NCBI RefSeq assembly: GCF_039555335.1
Contig: NC_092628.1
Location: 102,570,647 to 102,634,646 of the forward strand
Direction of reading: 5' to 3'
Length of the DNA stretch: 64,000 nt
From: Amphiura filiformis
Lineage: Eukaryota > Echinodermata > Ophiuroidea > Amphilepidida > Amphiuridae
The position numbers and the translations under genes were made by a program. Shown in pieces: positions 1 to 11,106 of the stretch. A model generated the notes under the pieces. It searched no databases. It was not told the DNA's origin and worked only from the letters and a program-made list of their open reading frames with translations. Position 1 is the stretch's first letter; the number at the start of each line of letters is the position of its first letter.

Positions 1-435
1 TTGATCAAAACCAGTTAAACAGGTGATTGGTATTGTACTCCGTGCATTTGCATGTCCTCTGGAGCGTGTCTTTAGGATGGTTTGAACTTTGTGATCTTCC
101 ATGCAAGCACCCTATAGTAGAAACCTCAAAATGTATCAGTTTACCATAATGACAAAATGGTCCAAAATCGACATTTTATGTTTTTAGGCCGCATCTCACG
201 AAGCGTCACGTTCGTTTACATTTGCTATACCAATTGAAAATGTTTTATTGCAAAAGGAATGAAACATTTGTTTCATATATTAAATTTGTTAACAGTTAAG
301 TTTACCAATTTGAATTGAAATAAATACGCAAAACAACTCATTTCTGAATATTATTTATATTAAAATACGCTTTTGCGATGAGAAAAAAACAAGAAAAGAA
401 AAAGAAAACAACAATTGAATATACTTTTAAAAAAA

Positions 436-517
436 GACCACCAATGAGACTCGAACCACATCGGTCAATAGTCAAAAGGTTATCAGTCTGAGGACTAATC
501 CGCTACGCCACGCTGCC
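436..517 (-). ncRNA. tRNA-like pol III unit, type A, unit 1
   Basis: An 82 nt tRNA-like sequence starting GGCAGCG. It has an A-box match (TGGCGTAGCGG), a B-box match (GGTTCGAGTC) and a T7 run directly after its end (plus strand 429-435). TATAAAAG lies upstream at 550-557. Type A lacks four bases before the B box compared with type C. The acceptor and T stems do not pair properly, so it is tRNA-derived rather than a clear tRNA. Confidence 0.6.
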
Positions 518-539
518 ATTTCGCAATCGAAGTAACAAG

Positions 540-1050
540 TTGTGTTTATCTTTTATAGTAGTCAGGTATGAAAGTTCACATGTTTTAAAGTGTAAACTTG
601 TATAGTAGAAATTGTATCAGTTTACCATAATGACAAAATGGTCCAAAATCGATATTTTATGTTTTTGCATCTCATGAAGCGTCACGTTCGTTTACATTTG
701 CTATACCAATTGAGAATGTTTTAATGCAAAAGGAATGAAACATTGATTTCATTTTGTTAAATTTTAATTTTGAATTGAAAGAAATACGCATATATATATT
801 TATTTCAATTCAAAATGGTAAAGTGTTAACAAATTTCATATAAGAGATCAAGGTGTCATTCCTTTTGCATTAAAACATTCTCAATTGGTATAGCAAATGT
901 AAACGAACGTGACGTTTCATGAGATGCGGCCTCAAAAACATAAAATGTCGATTTTGGACCATTTTGTCATTATGGTAAACTGATACACTTTGCCATTTCT
1001 ACTATACAAGTTTACACTTTCCTGATACCTGACTACTATAAAAGAACAAA
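540..1050. repeat. Palindrome P1 of unit 1
   Basis: Large imperfect inverted repeat centred near 797, seen for example as ATGCAAAAGGAATGA at 724-738 against TCATTCCTTTTGCAT at 856-870. Both arms share the segment that reads GTAAACTGATACAC on the right. A and B lie outside the two arms and are transcribed away from the centre. The right arm is well kept in other units, while the left arm and centre vary. Confidence 0.85.
1037..1044 (+). promoter_or_regulatory. TATA-like element upstream of type B unit
   Basis: TATAAAAG sits 30-37 bases before the tRNA-like start. The same word is present at the equivalent place in all the B copies and in most A and C copies. Upstream TATA boxes support pol III transcription of tRNA genes in several eukaryotes. 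The role here is inferred. Confidence 0.5.
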
Positions 1051-1073
1051 ACTTGTTACTTCGTTTGTGCAAT

Positions 1074-1159
1074 GGCAGCGTGGCGTAGCGGATTAGTCCT
1101 CCGACTGTTAACCTTTTGGCTATTGACTGATGTGCATGGTTCGAGTCCCAATGGTGGTC
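1074..1159 (+). ncRNA. tRNA-like pol III unit, type B, unit 1
   Basis: An 86 nt tRNA-like sequence, the length of a class II tRNA. The A box TGGCGTAGCGG and the B box GGTTCGAGTCC are intact. TATAAAAG lies at 1037-1044, about 30-37 bases upstream, and T6 at 1164-1169 would terminate pol III. The loop CTGTTAA resembles an Asn (GTT) anticodon loop, but the flanking stem does not pair well. The 5' end resembles tRNA-Leu, but the 3' acceptor strand GGTGGTC does not match it. The ORF that starts two bases upstream is an artefact of reading this RNA unit. Confidence 0.65.
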
Positions 1160-1299
1160 TATATTTTTTCTTTAAGTGTATTAAATTGTTGTTTCTTTTT
1201 TCTTTTTTTTTTTTCATCGCAAAAGCGTATTTTGTTATAAATAATATTCAGAAATGAGTTGTTTCAAATTGTTACATCATAATAATCTTTCTGATTCGC

Positions 1300-3060
1300 T
1301 CGGATGTGCCTATACTCAGCAAACACAAGTTTTAGAGAAAACATAAATTTTACACGTTAGGTTATATCATAAAGGGTACATAACGTTTTAATAACATTCA
1401 AAAAAAGATTTTGGAAAACATGCTGCAAAACATTATGATATTGTACGAAAAATGCATTTGTAGTGTCTTTGAGTTATGAGACAAAACGAAAATTGATTCA
1501 GTATCATACAGAAGAGGGCCATAATTACAAAACTTGTGTCATTTAGCATAGGAGGTGTTGTCAGTGACCACTCCCTAAATAACTCAACATTTTTATCAAC
1601 AATTTTATTATGATTCAAAAGGATATTATCTACTCTCTAATCGTGTGCAATATGAAGCTCATACAACATTCTGTTTTTGAGTTATGGACAAAATCGACAT
1701 TTTAGAGCAGTTTAGAGCCATAATTATGAAAAGTGTGTAATTTAGCATATGGGGTGTTTTCAGTGACCACTCCCTAAATAAACCAAATTCTTTATCAACA
1801 ATTTTATTATGATTGCAAAGCATATAATCCCCTCTCAAATCGTGCAATATGAAGCTCATACAACATTCTGTTTTTGAGTTATGGACAAAAACGACATTTT
1901 AGAGCAGTTTAGAGCCATAATTATGAAACGTGTGTAATTTAGCATATGGGGTGCTTTGGGTGACCACTCCCTAAATAAACCAAATTCGTTATCAACAATT
2001 TTATTATGATTGCAAAGTATATAATCCACTCTCAAATCGTGTGAAATTTGAAGCTCATACGACATTCCGTTTTTGAGTTATGAGCAAAAACGAAATTTAG
2101 ATGAAATATTTTGCATTCGGTAGAGACAATCAAGGAAAAAAGTCCTTGGAACGCTTGGCACACTCTGTCGAAATTCCGTGCAGAATTTCTTATGTTCATG
2201 GAAATTACCTATATTGTGTTTGGGAAGAAACATGACATCTACAACAATGATTTACCCTTCCCCTCTCCCCATCAAGCAATGTTGGAACACATTGGGGAAC
2301 CGCTGAAGACATTGGCATTTCTCAACATTGCACGGGGGAGAGGGGGTGACAGTTTTCCGTTATTTACACGCAAGCGTTCCAAGACTTTTTTCCTTGATTG
2401 TCTCTACCGAATGCAAAATAGTTCATCTAAATTGCGTTTTTGTCTCATAACTCAAAAACGGAATGTCGTATGAGCTTCAAATTGCACACGATTTGAGAGT
2501 GGATTATATGCTTTGTAATCATAATAAAATTGTTGATAAAGAATTTGGTTTATTTAGGAGTGGTCATTGAAACACCCCTATGCTAAATTACTCACGTTTC
2601 TTAATCATGGCCATAAAATGCTATAGAATGTCTTTTTGTCCATAACTCAAAAACCGAATGTTGTATTGGTTTCATATTGCACCAGATTTGAGAGTAGATA
2701 ATATCCTTTTGAATCATAATAAAATTGTTGATAAAAATGTTGGGTTATTCAGGAGTGGTCACTGAAAACACCTCATATGCTAAATTACACAAGTTTCGTA
2801 ATAATGCCCTCTACTGTAGTCAAATTTCGTTTTTGTCTCGTAACTCAAAAACACTACAAAATACATTTTTTACAATATCACAATGTTTTGCAGCATGTTT
2901 CCAAAATATTTTCAATGTTATTAAAACTTCAAACATTTTGTACCCTTTATGATATAACCCAACATGTAAATGTTTTGTCTAAAACTTGTGTTTGCTGCGC
3001 ATAGGCAGATATAAATGTTTTCTGGCAAACTTGTGTATGCTGAGTATAGGCATATCCGAG
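1300..3060. repeat. Palindrome P2 of unit 1, made of ~200 bp subrepeats
   Basis: The left arm carries a subrepeat of about 200 bases marked by GAGTTATG at 1471, 1679, 1876 and 2075. The right arm carries the same module inverted, marked by CATAACTC or CGTAACTC near 2447, 2640 and 2835. CTTGGAACGCTT at 2145-2156 pairs with AAGCGTTCCAAG at 2372-2383. The loop holds a further nested inverted repeat (CCCCTCTCCCC near 2258 against GGGGGAGAGGGG near 2333). B and C flank P2 and point inward. Confidence 0.85.
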
Positions 3061-3191
3061 CGAATCACAAAGATTATGATGTAACAATTGGAAACAACTC
3101 ATTTCAGAATATTATTAAAATTAAGACACGCTTTTGTGATGAAAAAAAACACGAAAAAAAAACCCACAATTGAATATACATTTTTTAAAAA

Positions 3192-3277
3192 GACCACCAC
3201 TGGGACTCGAACCATTCACATCGGTCAATAGTCAAAAGGTTATCAGTCTGAGGACTAATCCGCTACGCCACGCTGCC
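3192..3277 (-). ncRNA. tRNA-like pol III unit, type C, unit 1
   Basis: An 86 nt copy with A box and B box intact, T5 directly after the 3' end (plus strand 3187-3191) and TATAAAAG upstream (3307-3314). Unlike type B it reads CTGATAA in the putative anticodon loop and GAATGG before the B box. In types A and C the region GGATTAGTC-CTCA-GACTGATAACC can form a strong non-tRNA hairpin. Confidence 0.65.
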
Positions 3278-3349
3278 ATTTCGCAATCGAAGTAACAAGT
3301 TTTGTTCTTTTATAGTAGTCAGGTATCGGGGAAAGTGTAAGTTAGATAG

Positions 3350-3545
3350 AGTGCTTGCACGAAAGGTCATGAGTTCAAATCATCTTCCAGACACGCTCCA
3401 TAAGATATGCTAATGCATGGAGTACAAAGAATTACTTTGATCAAAACCAGTTAAACAGGTGATTGGTATTGTACTCCGTGCATTTGCATGTCCTCTGGAG
3501 CGTGTCTTTAGGATGGTTTGAACTTTGTGATCTTCCATGCAAGCA
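3350..3545. repeat. Palindrome P3 at the unit 1/2 junction
   Basis: CATGGAGTAC at 3416-3425 mirrors GTACTCCGTG at 3471-3480, and CAGACACGCTCC mirrors GGAGCGTGTCT. The centre is near 3448. The distance from C to the next A across P3 is 590-598 bases at every junction examined, making this the most stable segment of the array. Confidence 0.85.
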
Positions 3546-3871
3546 CCCTATAGTAGAAACCTCAAAATGTATCAGTTTACCATAATGACAAAATGGTCCA
3601 AAATCGACATTTTATGTTTTTAGGCCGCATCTCACGAAGCGTCACGTTCGTTTACATTTGCTATACCAATTGAAAATGTTTTATTGCAAAAGGAATGAAA
3701 CATTTGTTTCATATATTAAATTTGTTAACAGTTAAGTTTACCAATTTGAATTGAAATAAATACGCAAAACAACTCATTTCTGAATATTATTTATATTAAA
3801 ATACGCTTTTGCGATGAGAAAAAACAAGAAAAGAAAAAGAAAACAACAATTGAATATACTTTTAAAAAAAA

Positions 3872-3953
3872 GACCACCAAAGAGACTCGAACCACATCGG
3901 TCAATAGTCAAAAGGTTATCAGTCTGAGGACTAATCCGCTACGCCACGCTGCC
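3872..3953 (-). ncRNA. tRNA-like unit, type A, unit 2
   Basis: 82 nt type A copy with one change near the 3' end (plus strand CCAAAGAGACTCG). A and B boxes kept. The DNA upstream of its 5' end is rearranged. Confidence 0.55.
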
Positions 3954-4347
3954 ATTTCGCAATGTTTGTTCTTTTATAGTAGGCTTTGCAAAAGGAATGA
4001 AACATTGATTTTATAGTAGAAATGTTAGGTTTACCATTGACAACCATTTTGAATTGAAAGAAATACGCATATATATTTATTTCAATTCAAAATGGTAAAG
4101 TGTTAACAAATTTCATATAAGAGATCAAGGTCATTCCTTTTGCATTAAAACATTCTCAATTGGTATAGCAAATGTAAACGAACGTGACGCTTCATGAGAT
4201 GCGGCCTCAAAACATAAAATGTCGATTTTGGACCATTTTGTCATTATGGTAAACTGATACACTTTGCCATTTCTACTATACAAGTTTACACTTTCCTGAT
4301 ACCTGACTACTATAAAAGAACAAAACTTGTTACTTCGTTTGTGCAAT

Positions 4348-4433
4348 GGCAGCGTGGCGTAGCGGATTAGTCCTCCGACTGTTAACCTTTTGGCTATTGA
4401 CTGATGTGCATGGTTCGAGTCCCAATGGTGGTC
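4348..4433 (+). ncRNA. tRNA-like unit, type B, unit 2
   Basis: 86 nt copy identical by eye to the unit 1 type B, with the same upstream TATAAAAG and downstream T-runs. Confidence 0.65.
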
Positions 4434-6458
4434 TATATTTTTCTTTAAGTGTATTAAATTGTTGTTTTTTTTCTTTTATTTTTTTTCTCATCGCAAAAGC
4501 GTATTTTGTTATAAATAATATTCAGAAATGAGTTGTTTCAAATTGTTACATCATAATAATCTTTCTGATTCGCTCGGATGTGCCTATACTCAGCAAACAC
4601 AAGTTTTAGAGAAAACATAAATTTTACACGTTAGGTTATATCATAAAGGGTACATAACGTTTTAATAACATTCAAAAAAGATTTTGGAAAACATGCTGCA
4701 AAACATTATGATATTGTACGAAAAATGCATTTGTAGTGTCTTTGAGTTATGAGACAAAAACGAAAATTGATTCAGTATCATACAGAAGAGGGCCATAATT
4801 ACAAAACTTGTGTCATTTAGCATAGGAGGTGTTGTCAGTGACCACTTTCTAAATAACTCAACATTTTTATCAACAATTTTATTATGATTCAAAAGGATAT
4901 TATCTACTCTCTAATCGTGTGCAATATGAAGCTCATACAACATTCTGTTTTTGAGTTATGGACAAAATCGACATTTTAGAGCAGTTTAGAGACAAAATAA
5001 TGAAAAGTGTGTAATTTAGCATATGTTTTTGAGGGTGTTTTCAGTGACCACTCCCTAAATAACTCAACAATTTTATTATGATTGCAAAGCATATAATCTT
5101 CTCTCAAATCGTGTACAATATTAAGCTCATACAACATTCTGTTTTTGAGTTATGGACAAAAACGACATTTTAGAGCAGTTTAGAGCCATAATTATGAAAC
5201 GTGTGTAATTTAGCATATGGGGTGTTTTCGGTGACCACTCCCTAAATAAACCAAATTCGTTATCAACAATTTTATTATGATTGCAAAGTATATAATCCAC
5301 TCTCAAATCGTGTGAAATTTGAAGTTTATAATGACATTCCGTTTTGAGTTATGAGCCAAAACGAAATTTAGATGAAATATTTTGCATTCGGTAGAGACAA
5401 TCAAGGAAAAAGTCCTTGGAACGCTTAATACACTCTGTCGAAATTCCGTGCAGAATTTCTTATGTTCATGGAAATTACCTATATTGTGTTTGGGAAGAAA
5501 CATGACATCTACAACAATGATTTATTCTTCCTCTCCCCATCAAGCAATGTTGGAACACATTGGGGAACCGCTGAAGACATTGGCATTTCTCAACATTGCA
5601 CGGGGGAGAGGGGGTGACAGTTTTCCGTTATTTACACGCAAGCGTTCCAAGACTTTTTTCCTTGATTGTCTCTACCGAATGCAAAATATTTCATCTAAAT
5701 TGCGTTTTTGTCTCATAACTCAAAAACGGAATGTCGTATGAGCTTCAAATTGCACACGATTTGAGAGTGGATTATATGCTTTGTAATCATAATAAAATTG
5801 TTGATAAAGAATTTGGTTTATTTAGGGGGTGGTCATTGGAAACACCCCCTATGCTAAATTACTCACGTTTCGCAATTATGGCACTCACCCGCTCGCAAAT
5901 GTCGTTTTTGTCCATAACTCAAAAACCGAATGTTGTATTGGTTTCATATTGCACCAGATTTGAGAGTAGATAATATCCTTTTGAATCATAATAAAATTGT
6001 TGATAAAAATGTTGGGTTATTCAGGAGTGGTCACTGAAAACACCTCATATGCTAAATTACACAAGTTTCGTAATAATGCCCTCTACTGTAGTCAAATTTC
6101 GTTTTTGTCTCGTAACTCAAAAACACTACAAATACATTTTTTACAATATCACAATGTTTTGCAGCATGTTTCCAAAATATTTTCAATGTTATTAAAACTT
6201 CAAACATTTTGTACCCTTTATGATATAACCCAACATGTAAATGTTTTGTCTAAAACTTGTGTTTGCTGAGTATAGGCATATATAAATGTTTTCTGGAAAA
6301 CTTGTGTATGCTGAGTATAGGCATATCCGAGCGAATCACAAAGATTATGATGTAACAATTTGAAACAACTCATTTCTGAATATTATTTCTATTAAGACAC
6401 GCTTTTGCGATGAGAAAAACACGAAAAAAACCCCACAATTGAATATACATTTTAAAAA

Positions 6459-6544
6459 GACCACCACTGGGACTCGAACCATTCACATCGGTCAATAGTC
6501 AAAAGGTTATCAGTCTGAGGACTAATCCGCTACGCCACGCTGCC
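6459..6544 (-). ncRNA. tRNA-like unit, type C, unit 2
   Basis: 86 nt type C copy with both internal boxes, an adjacent T5 and upstream TATAAAAG. Confidence 0.65.
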
Positions 6545-7136
6545 ATTTCGCAATCGAAGTAACAAGTTTTGTTCTTTTATAGTAGTCAGGTATCGGGGAA
6601 AGTGTAAGTTAGATAGAGTGCTTGCACGAAAGGTCATGAGTTCAAATCATCTTCAGACACGCTCCATAAGATATGCTAATGCATGGAGTACAAAGAATTA
6701 CTTTGATCAAAACCAGTTAAACAGGTGATTGGTATTGTACTCCGTGCATTTGCATGTCCTCTGGAGCGTGTCTTTAGGATGGTTTGAACTTTGTGATCTT
6801 CCATGCAAGCACCCTATAGTAGAAACCTCAAAATGTATCAGTTTACCATAATGACAAAATGGTCCAAAATCGACATTTTATGTTTTTAGGCCGCATCTCA
6901 CGAAGCGTCACGTTCGTTTACATTTGCTATACCAATTGAAAATGTTTTATTGCAAAAGGAATGAAACATTTGTTTCATATATTAAATTTGTTAACAGTTA
7001 AGTTTACCAATTTGAATTGAAATAAATACGCAAAACAACTCATTTCTGAATATTATTTATATTAAAATACGCTTTTGCGATGAGAAAAAACAAGAAAAGA
7101 AAAAGAAAACAACAATTGAATATACTTTTAAAAAAA

Positions 7137-7218
7137 GACCACCAATGAGACTCGAACCACATCGGTCAATAGTCAAAAGGTTATCAGTCTGAGGACTAAT
7201 CCGCTACGCCACGCTGCC
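7137..7218 (-). ncRNA. tRNA-like unit, type A, unit 3
   Basis: 82 nt type A copy with both boxes. The upstream TATA-like word is altered (TTTTAGTAGTAG on the plus strand near 7250). Confidence 0.55.
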
Positions 7219-7651
7219 ATTTCGCAATCGAAGTAACAAGTTGTGTTCTTTTAGTAGTAGTCAGGTATCGGGGAAAGTGTAAACTTGTATAGTTGGCAAA
7301 GTGTATCAGTTTACCATAATGACAAAATGGTCCAAAATCGATATTTTATGTTTTTGAGGCCGCATCTCATGAAGCGTCACGTTCGTTAACAAATTCCATA
7401 TGTTTGAATTCAAAATAAAGTGTTAACAAATTTCATTCCTTTTGCATTAAAACATTCTCAATTGGTATAGCAAATGTAAACGAACGTGACGCTTTCATGA
7501 GATGCGGCCTCAAAAACATAAAATGTCGATTTTGGACCATTTTGTCATTATGGTAAACTGATACACTTTGCCATTTCTACTATACAAGTTTACACTTTCC
7601 TGATACCTGACTACTATAAAAGAACAAAACTTGTTACTTCGTTTGTGCAAT

Positions 7652-7737
7652 GGCAGCGTGGCGTAGCGGATTAGTCCTCCGACTGTTAACCTTTTGGCTA
7701 TTGACTGATGTGCATGGTTCGAGTCCCAATGGTGGTC
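7652..7737 (+). ncRNA. tRNA-like unit, type B, unit 3
   Basis: 86 nt type B copy with A box, B box, upstream TATAAAAG and downstream T6. Confidence 0.65.
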
Positions 7738-9763
7738 TATATTTTTTCTTTAAGTGTATTAAATTGTTGTTTTTTTTTTCTTTTTTTTTTCTCATCGCAA
7801 AAGCGTATTTTGTTATAAATAATATTCAGAAATGAGTTGTTTCAAATTGTTACATCATAATAATCTTTCTGATTCGCTCGGATGTGCCTATACTCAGCAA
7901 ACACAAGTTTTAGAGAAAACATAAATTTTACACGTTAGGTTATATCATAAAGGGTACATAACGTTTTAATAACATTCAAAAAAGATTTTGGAAAACATGC
8001 TGCAAAACATTATGATATTGTACGAAAATGCATTTGTAGTGTCTTTGAGTTATGAGACAAAAACGAAAATTGATTCAGTATCATACAGAAGAGGGCCATA
8101 ATTACAAAACTTGTGTCATTTAGCATAGGAGGTGTTGTCAGTGACCACTTTCTAAATAACTCAACATTTTTATCAACAATTTTATTATGATTCAAAAGGA
8201 TATTATCTACTCTCTAATCGTGTGCAATATGAAGCTCATACAACATTCTGTTTTTGAGTTATGGACAAAATCGACATTTTAGAGCAGTTTAGAGCCATAA
8301 TTATGAAAAGTGTGTAATTTAGCATATGGGGTGTTTTCAGTGACCACTCCCTAAATAAACCAAATTCTTTATCAACAATTTTATCATGATTGCAAAGCAT
8401 ATAATCCCCTCTCAAATCGTGCAATATGAAGCTCATACAACATTCTGTTTTTGAGTTATGGACAAAAACGACATTTTAGAGCAGTTTAGAGCCATAATTA
8501 TGAAACGTGTGTAATTTAGCATGGAGGTGTTTTCGGTGACCACTCCCTAAATAAACCAAATTCGTTATCAACAATTTTATTATGATTGCAAAGCATATAA
8601 TCCACTCTCAAATCGTGTGAAATTTGAAGCCATGACATTCCGTTTTTGAGTTATGAGCCAAAACGAAATTTAGATGAAATATTTTGCATTCGGTAGAGAC
8701 AATCAAGGAAAAAGTCCTTGGAACGCTTAACACTCTGTCGAAATTCCGTGCAGAATTTCTTATGTTCATGGAAATTACCTATATTGTGTTTGGGAAGAAA
8801 CATGACATCTACAACAATGATTTATTCTTCCTCTCCCCATCAAGCAATGTTGGAACACATTGGGGAACCGCTGAAGACATTGGCATTTCTCAACATTGCA
8901 CGGGGAGAGGGGGTGAAGTTTTCCGTTATTTACACGCAAGCGTTCCAAGACTTTTTTCCTTGATTGTCTCTACCGAATGCAAAATAGTTCATCTAAATTG
9001 CGTTTTTGTCTCATAACTCAAAAACGGAATGTCGTATGAGCTTCAAATTGCACACGATTTGAGAGTGGATTATATGCTTTGTAATCATAATAAAATTGTT
9101 GATAAACAATTTGGTTTATTTAGGGAGTGGTCAATGGAAACACCCCCTATGCTAAATTACTCACGTTTCTTAATCATGGCTCTAAAATGTTTCTAAAATG
9201 TCGTTTTTGTCCATAACTCAAAAACCGAATGTTGTATTGGTTTCATATTGCACCAGATTTGAGAGAGTAGATAATATCTTTTGAATCATAATAAAATTGT
9301 TGATAAAAATGTTGGGTTATTCAGGAGTGGTCACTGAAAACACCTCATATGCTAAATTACACAAGTTTCGTAATAATGCCCTCTACTGTAGTCAAATTTC
9401 GTTTTTGTCTCGTAACTCAAAAACACTACAAATACATTTTTTTACAATATCACAATGTTTTGCAGCATGTTTCCAAAATATTTTCAATGTTATTAAAACT
9501 TCAAACATTTTGTACCCTTTATGATATAACCCAACATGTAAATGTTTTGTCTAAAACTTGTGTTTGCTGAGTATAGGCATATATAAATGTTTTCTGGAAA
9601 ACTTGTGTATGCTGAGTATAGGCATATCCGAGCGAATCACAAAGATTATGATGTAACAATTTGAAACAACTCATTTCTGAATATTATTTCTATTAAGACA
9701 CGCTTAAAAAAAAAAAAAAAACACGAAAAAAAACCCCACAATTGAATATACATTTTTTAAAAA

Positions 9764-9849
9764 GACCACCACTGGGACTCGAACCATTCACATCGGTCAA
9801 TAGTCAAAAGGTTATCAGTCTGAGGACTAATCCGCTACGCCACGCTGCC
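9764..9849 (-). ncRNA. tRNA-like unit, type C, unit 3
   Basis: 86 nt type C copy with both boxes. Its 3' flank has the unusual long A-run (plus strand about 9706-9722). Confidence 0.65.
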
Positions 9850-10444
9850 ATTTCGCAATCGAAGTAACAAGTTTTGTTCTTTTATAGTAGTCAGGTATCG
9901 GGGAAAGTGTAAAGTTGTATAGAGTACTTGCACGAAAGGTCATGAGTTCAAATCATCCCAGACACGCTCCATAAGATATGCTAATGCATGGAGTACAAAG
10001 AATTACTTTGATCAAAACCAGTTAAACAGGTGATTGGTATTGTACTCCGTGCATTTGCATGTCCTCTGGAGCGTGTCTTTAGGATGGTTTGAACTTTGTG
10101 ATCTTCCATGCAAGCACCCTATAGTAGAAACCTCAAAATGTATCAGTTTACCATAATGACAAAATGGTCCAAAATCGACATTTTATGTTTTAGGCCGCAT
10201 CTCACGAAGCGTCACGTTCGTTTACATTTGCTATACCAATTGAAAATGTTTTATTGCAAAAGGAATGAAACATTTGTTTCATATATTAAATTTGTTAACA
10301 GTTAAGTTTACCAATTTGAATTGAAATAAATACGCAAAACAACTCATTTCTGAATATTATTTATATTAAAATACGCTTTTGCGATGAGAAAAAACACCAA
10401 GAAAAGAAAAAAGAAAACAACAATTGAATATACTTTTAAAAAAA

Positions 10445-10526
10445 GACCACCAATGAGACTCGAACCACATCGGTCAATAGTCAAAAGGTTATCAGTCTGA
10501 GGACTAATCCGCTACGCCACGCTGCC
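10445..10526 (-). ncRNA. tRNA-like unit, type A, unit 4
   Basis: 82 nt type A copy, both internal boxes intact, TATAAAAG upstream. Confidence 0.6.
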
Positions 10527-11020
10527 ATTTCGCAATCGAAGTAACAAGTTGTGTTCTTTTATAGTAGTCAGGTATCGGGGAAAGTGTAAACTTGTATAGT
10601 AGAAATGGCAAAGTGTATCAGTTTACCATAATGACAAAATGGTCCAAAATGATATTTTAACATTGATTGAGAATATGCAAAAGGAATGAAACATTGATTT
10701 ACATTTTTTACTCACCATTTTGAATTGAAAGAAATACGCATATATATTTATTTCAATTCAAAATGGTAAAGTGTTAACAAATTTCATATAAGAGATCAAG
10801 GTGTCATTCCTTTTGCATTAAAACATTCTCAATTGGTATAGCAAATGTAAACGAACGTGACGCTTCATGAGATGCGGCCTCAAAACATAAAATGTCGATT
10901 TTGGACCATTTTGTCATTATGGTAAACTGATACACTTTGCCATTTCTACTATACAAGTTTACACTTTCCTGATACCTGACTACTATAAAAGAACAAAACT
11001 TGTTACTTCGTTTGTGCAAT

Positions 11021-11106
11021 GGCAGCGTGGCGTAGCGGATTAGTCCTCCGACTGTTAACCTTTTGGCTATTGACTGATGTGCATGGTTCGAGTCCCAATG
11101 GTGGTC
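11021..11106 (+). ncRNA. tRNA-like unit, type B, unit 4
   Basis: 86 nt type B copy, followed by T6 and then a long T-run near 11141-11158. Confidence 0.65.

Larger units (their letters stand above)
1..3436. repeat. Array unit 1, complete
   Basis: This is the reference unit. It carries A (436-517, minus), B (1074-1159, plus) and C (3192-3277, minus). P1 is centred near 797, P2 near 2264 and P3 near 3448. The A-to-B gap of 556 bases is the longest in the array and P1 is most symmetrical here, so this copy probably retains the ancestral P1. Confidence 0.9.
3437..6702. repeat. Array unit 2, complete with shortened P1
   Basis: Carries A at 3872-3953, B at 4348-4433 and C at 6459-6544. The A-to-B gap is 394 bases because the left P1 arm is scrambled and partly lost (about 3960-4060). 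A small rearrangement also affects the P2 left arm around 5010-5060. Confidence 0.9.
6703..10007. repeat. Array unit 3, complete
   Basis: Carries A at 7137-7218, B at 7652-7737 and C at 9764-9849. The A-to-B gap is 433 bases, with the P1 centre collapsed near 7390-7430. Near 9705-9722 the flank of C has a long A-run where other units read TTTGCGATGAG. Confidence 0.9.

Noticed and set aside
1072-1257. Recurrent 61-codon ORF starting MAAWRSGLVLR in most array units
   Set aside because: It reads straight through the type B tRNA-like sequence and its T-run. Conservation is explained by the RNA unit and recent array homogenisation. There is no family match.
2111-2473. 120-codon ORF across the P2 loop in unit 1, with shorter relatives in other units
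   Set aside because: The frame is broken by different indels in each unit and crosses an inverted repeat, so it is not maintained as protein.
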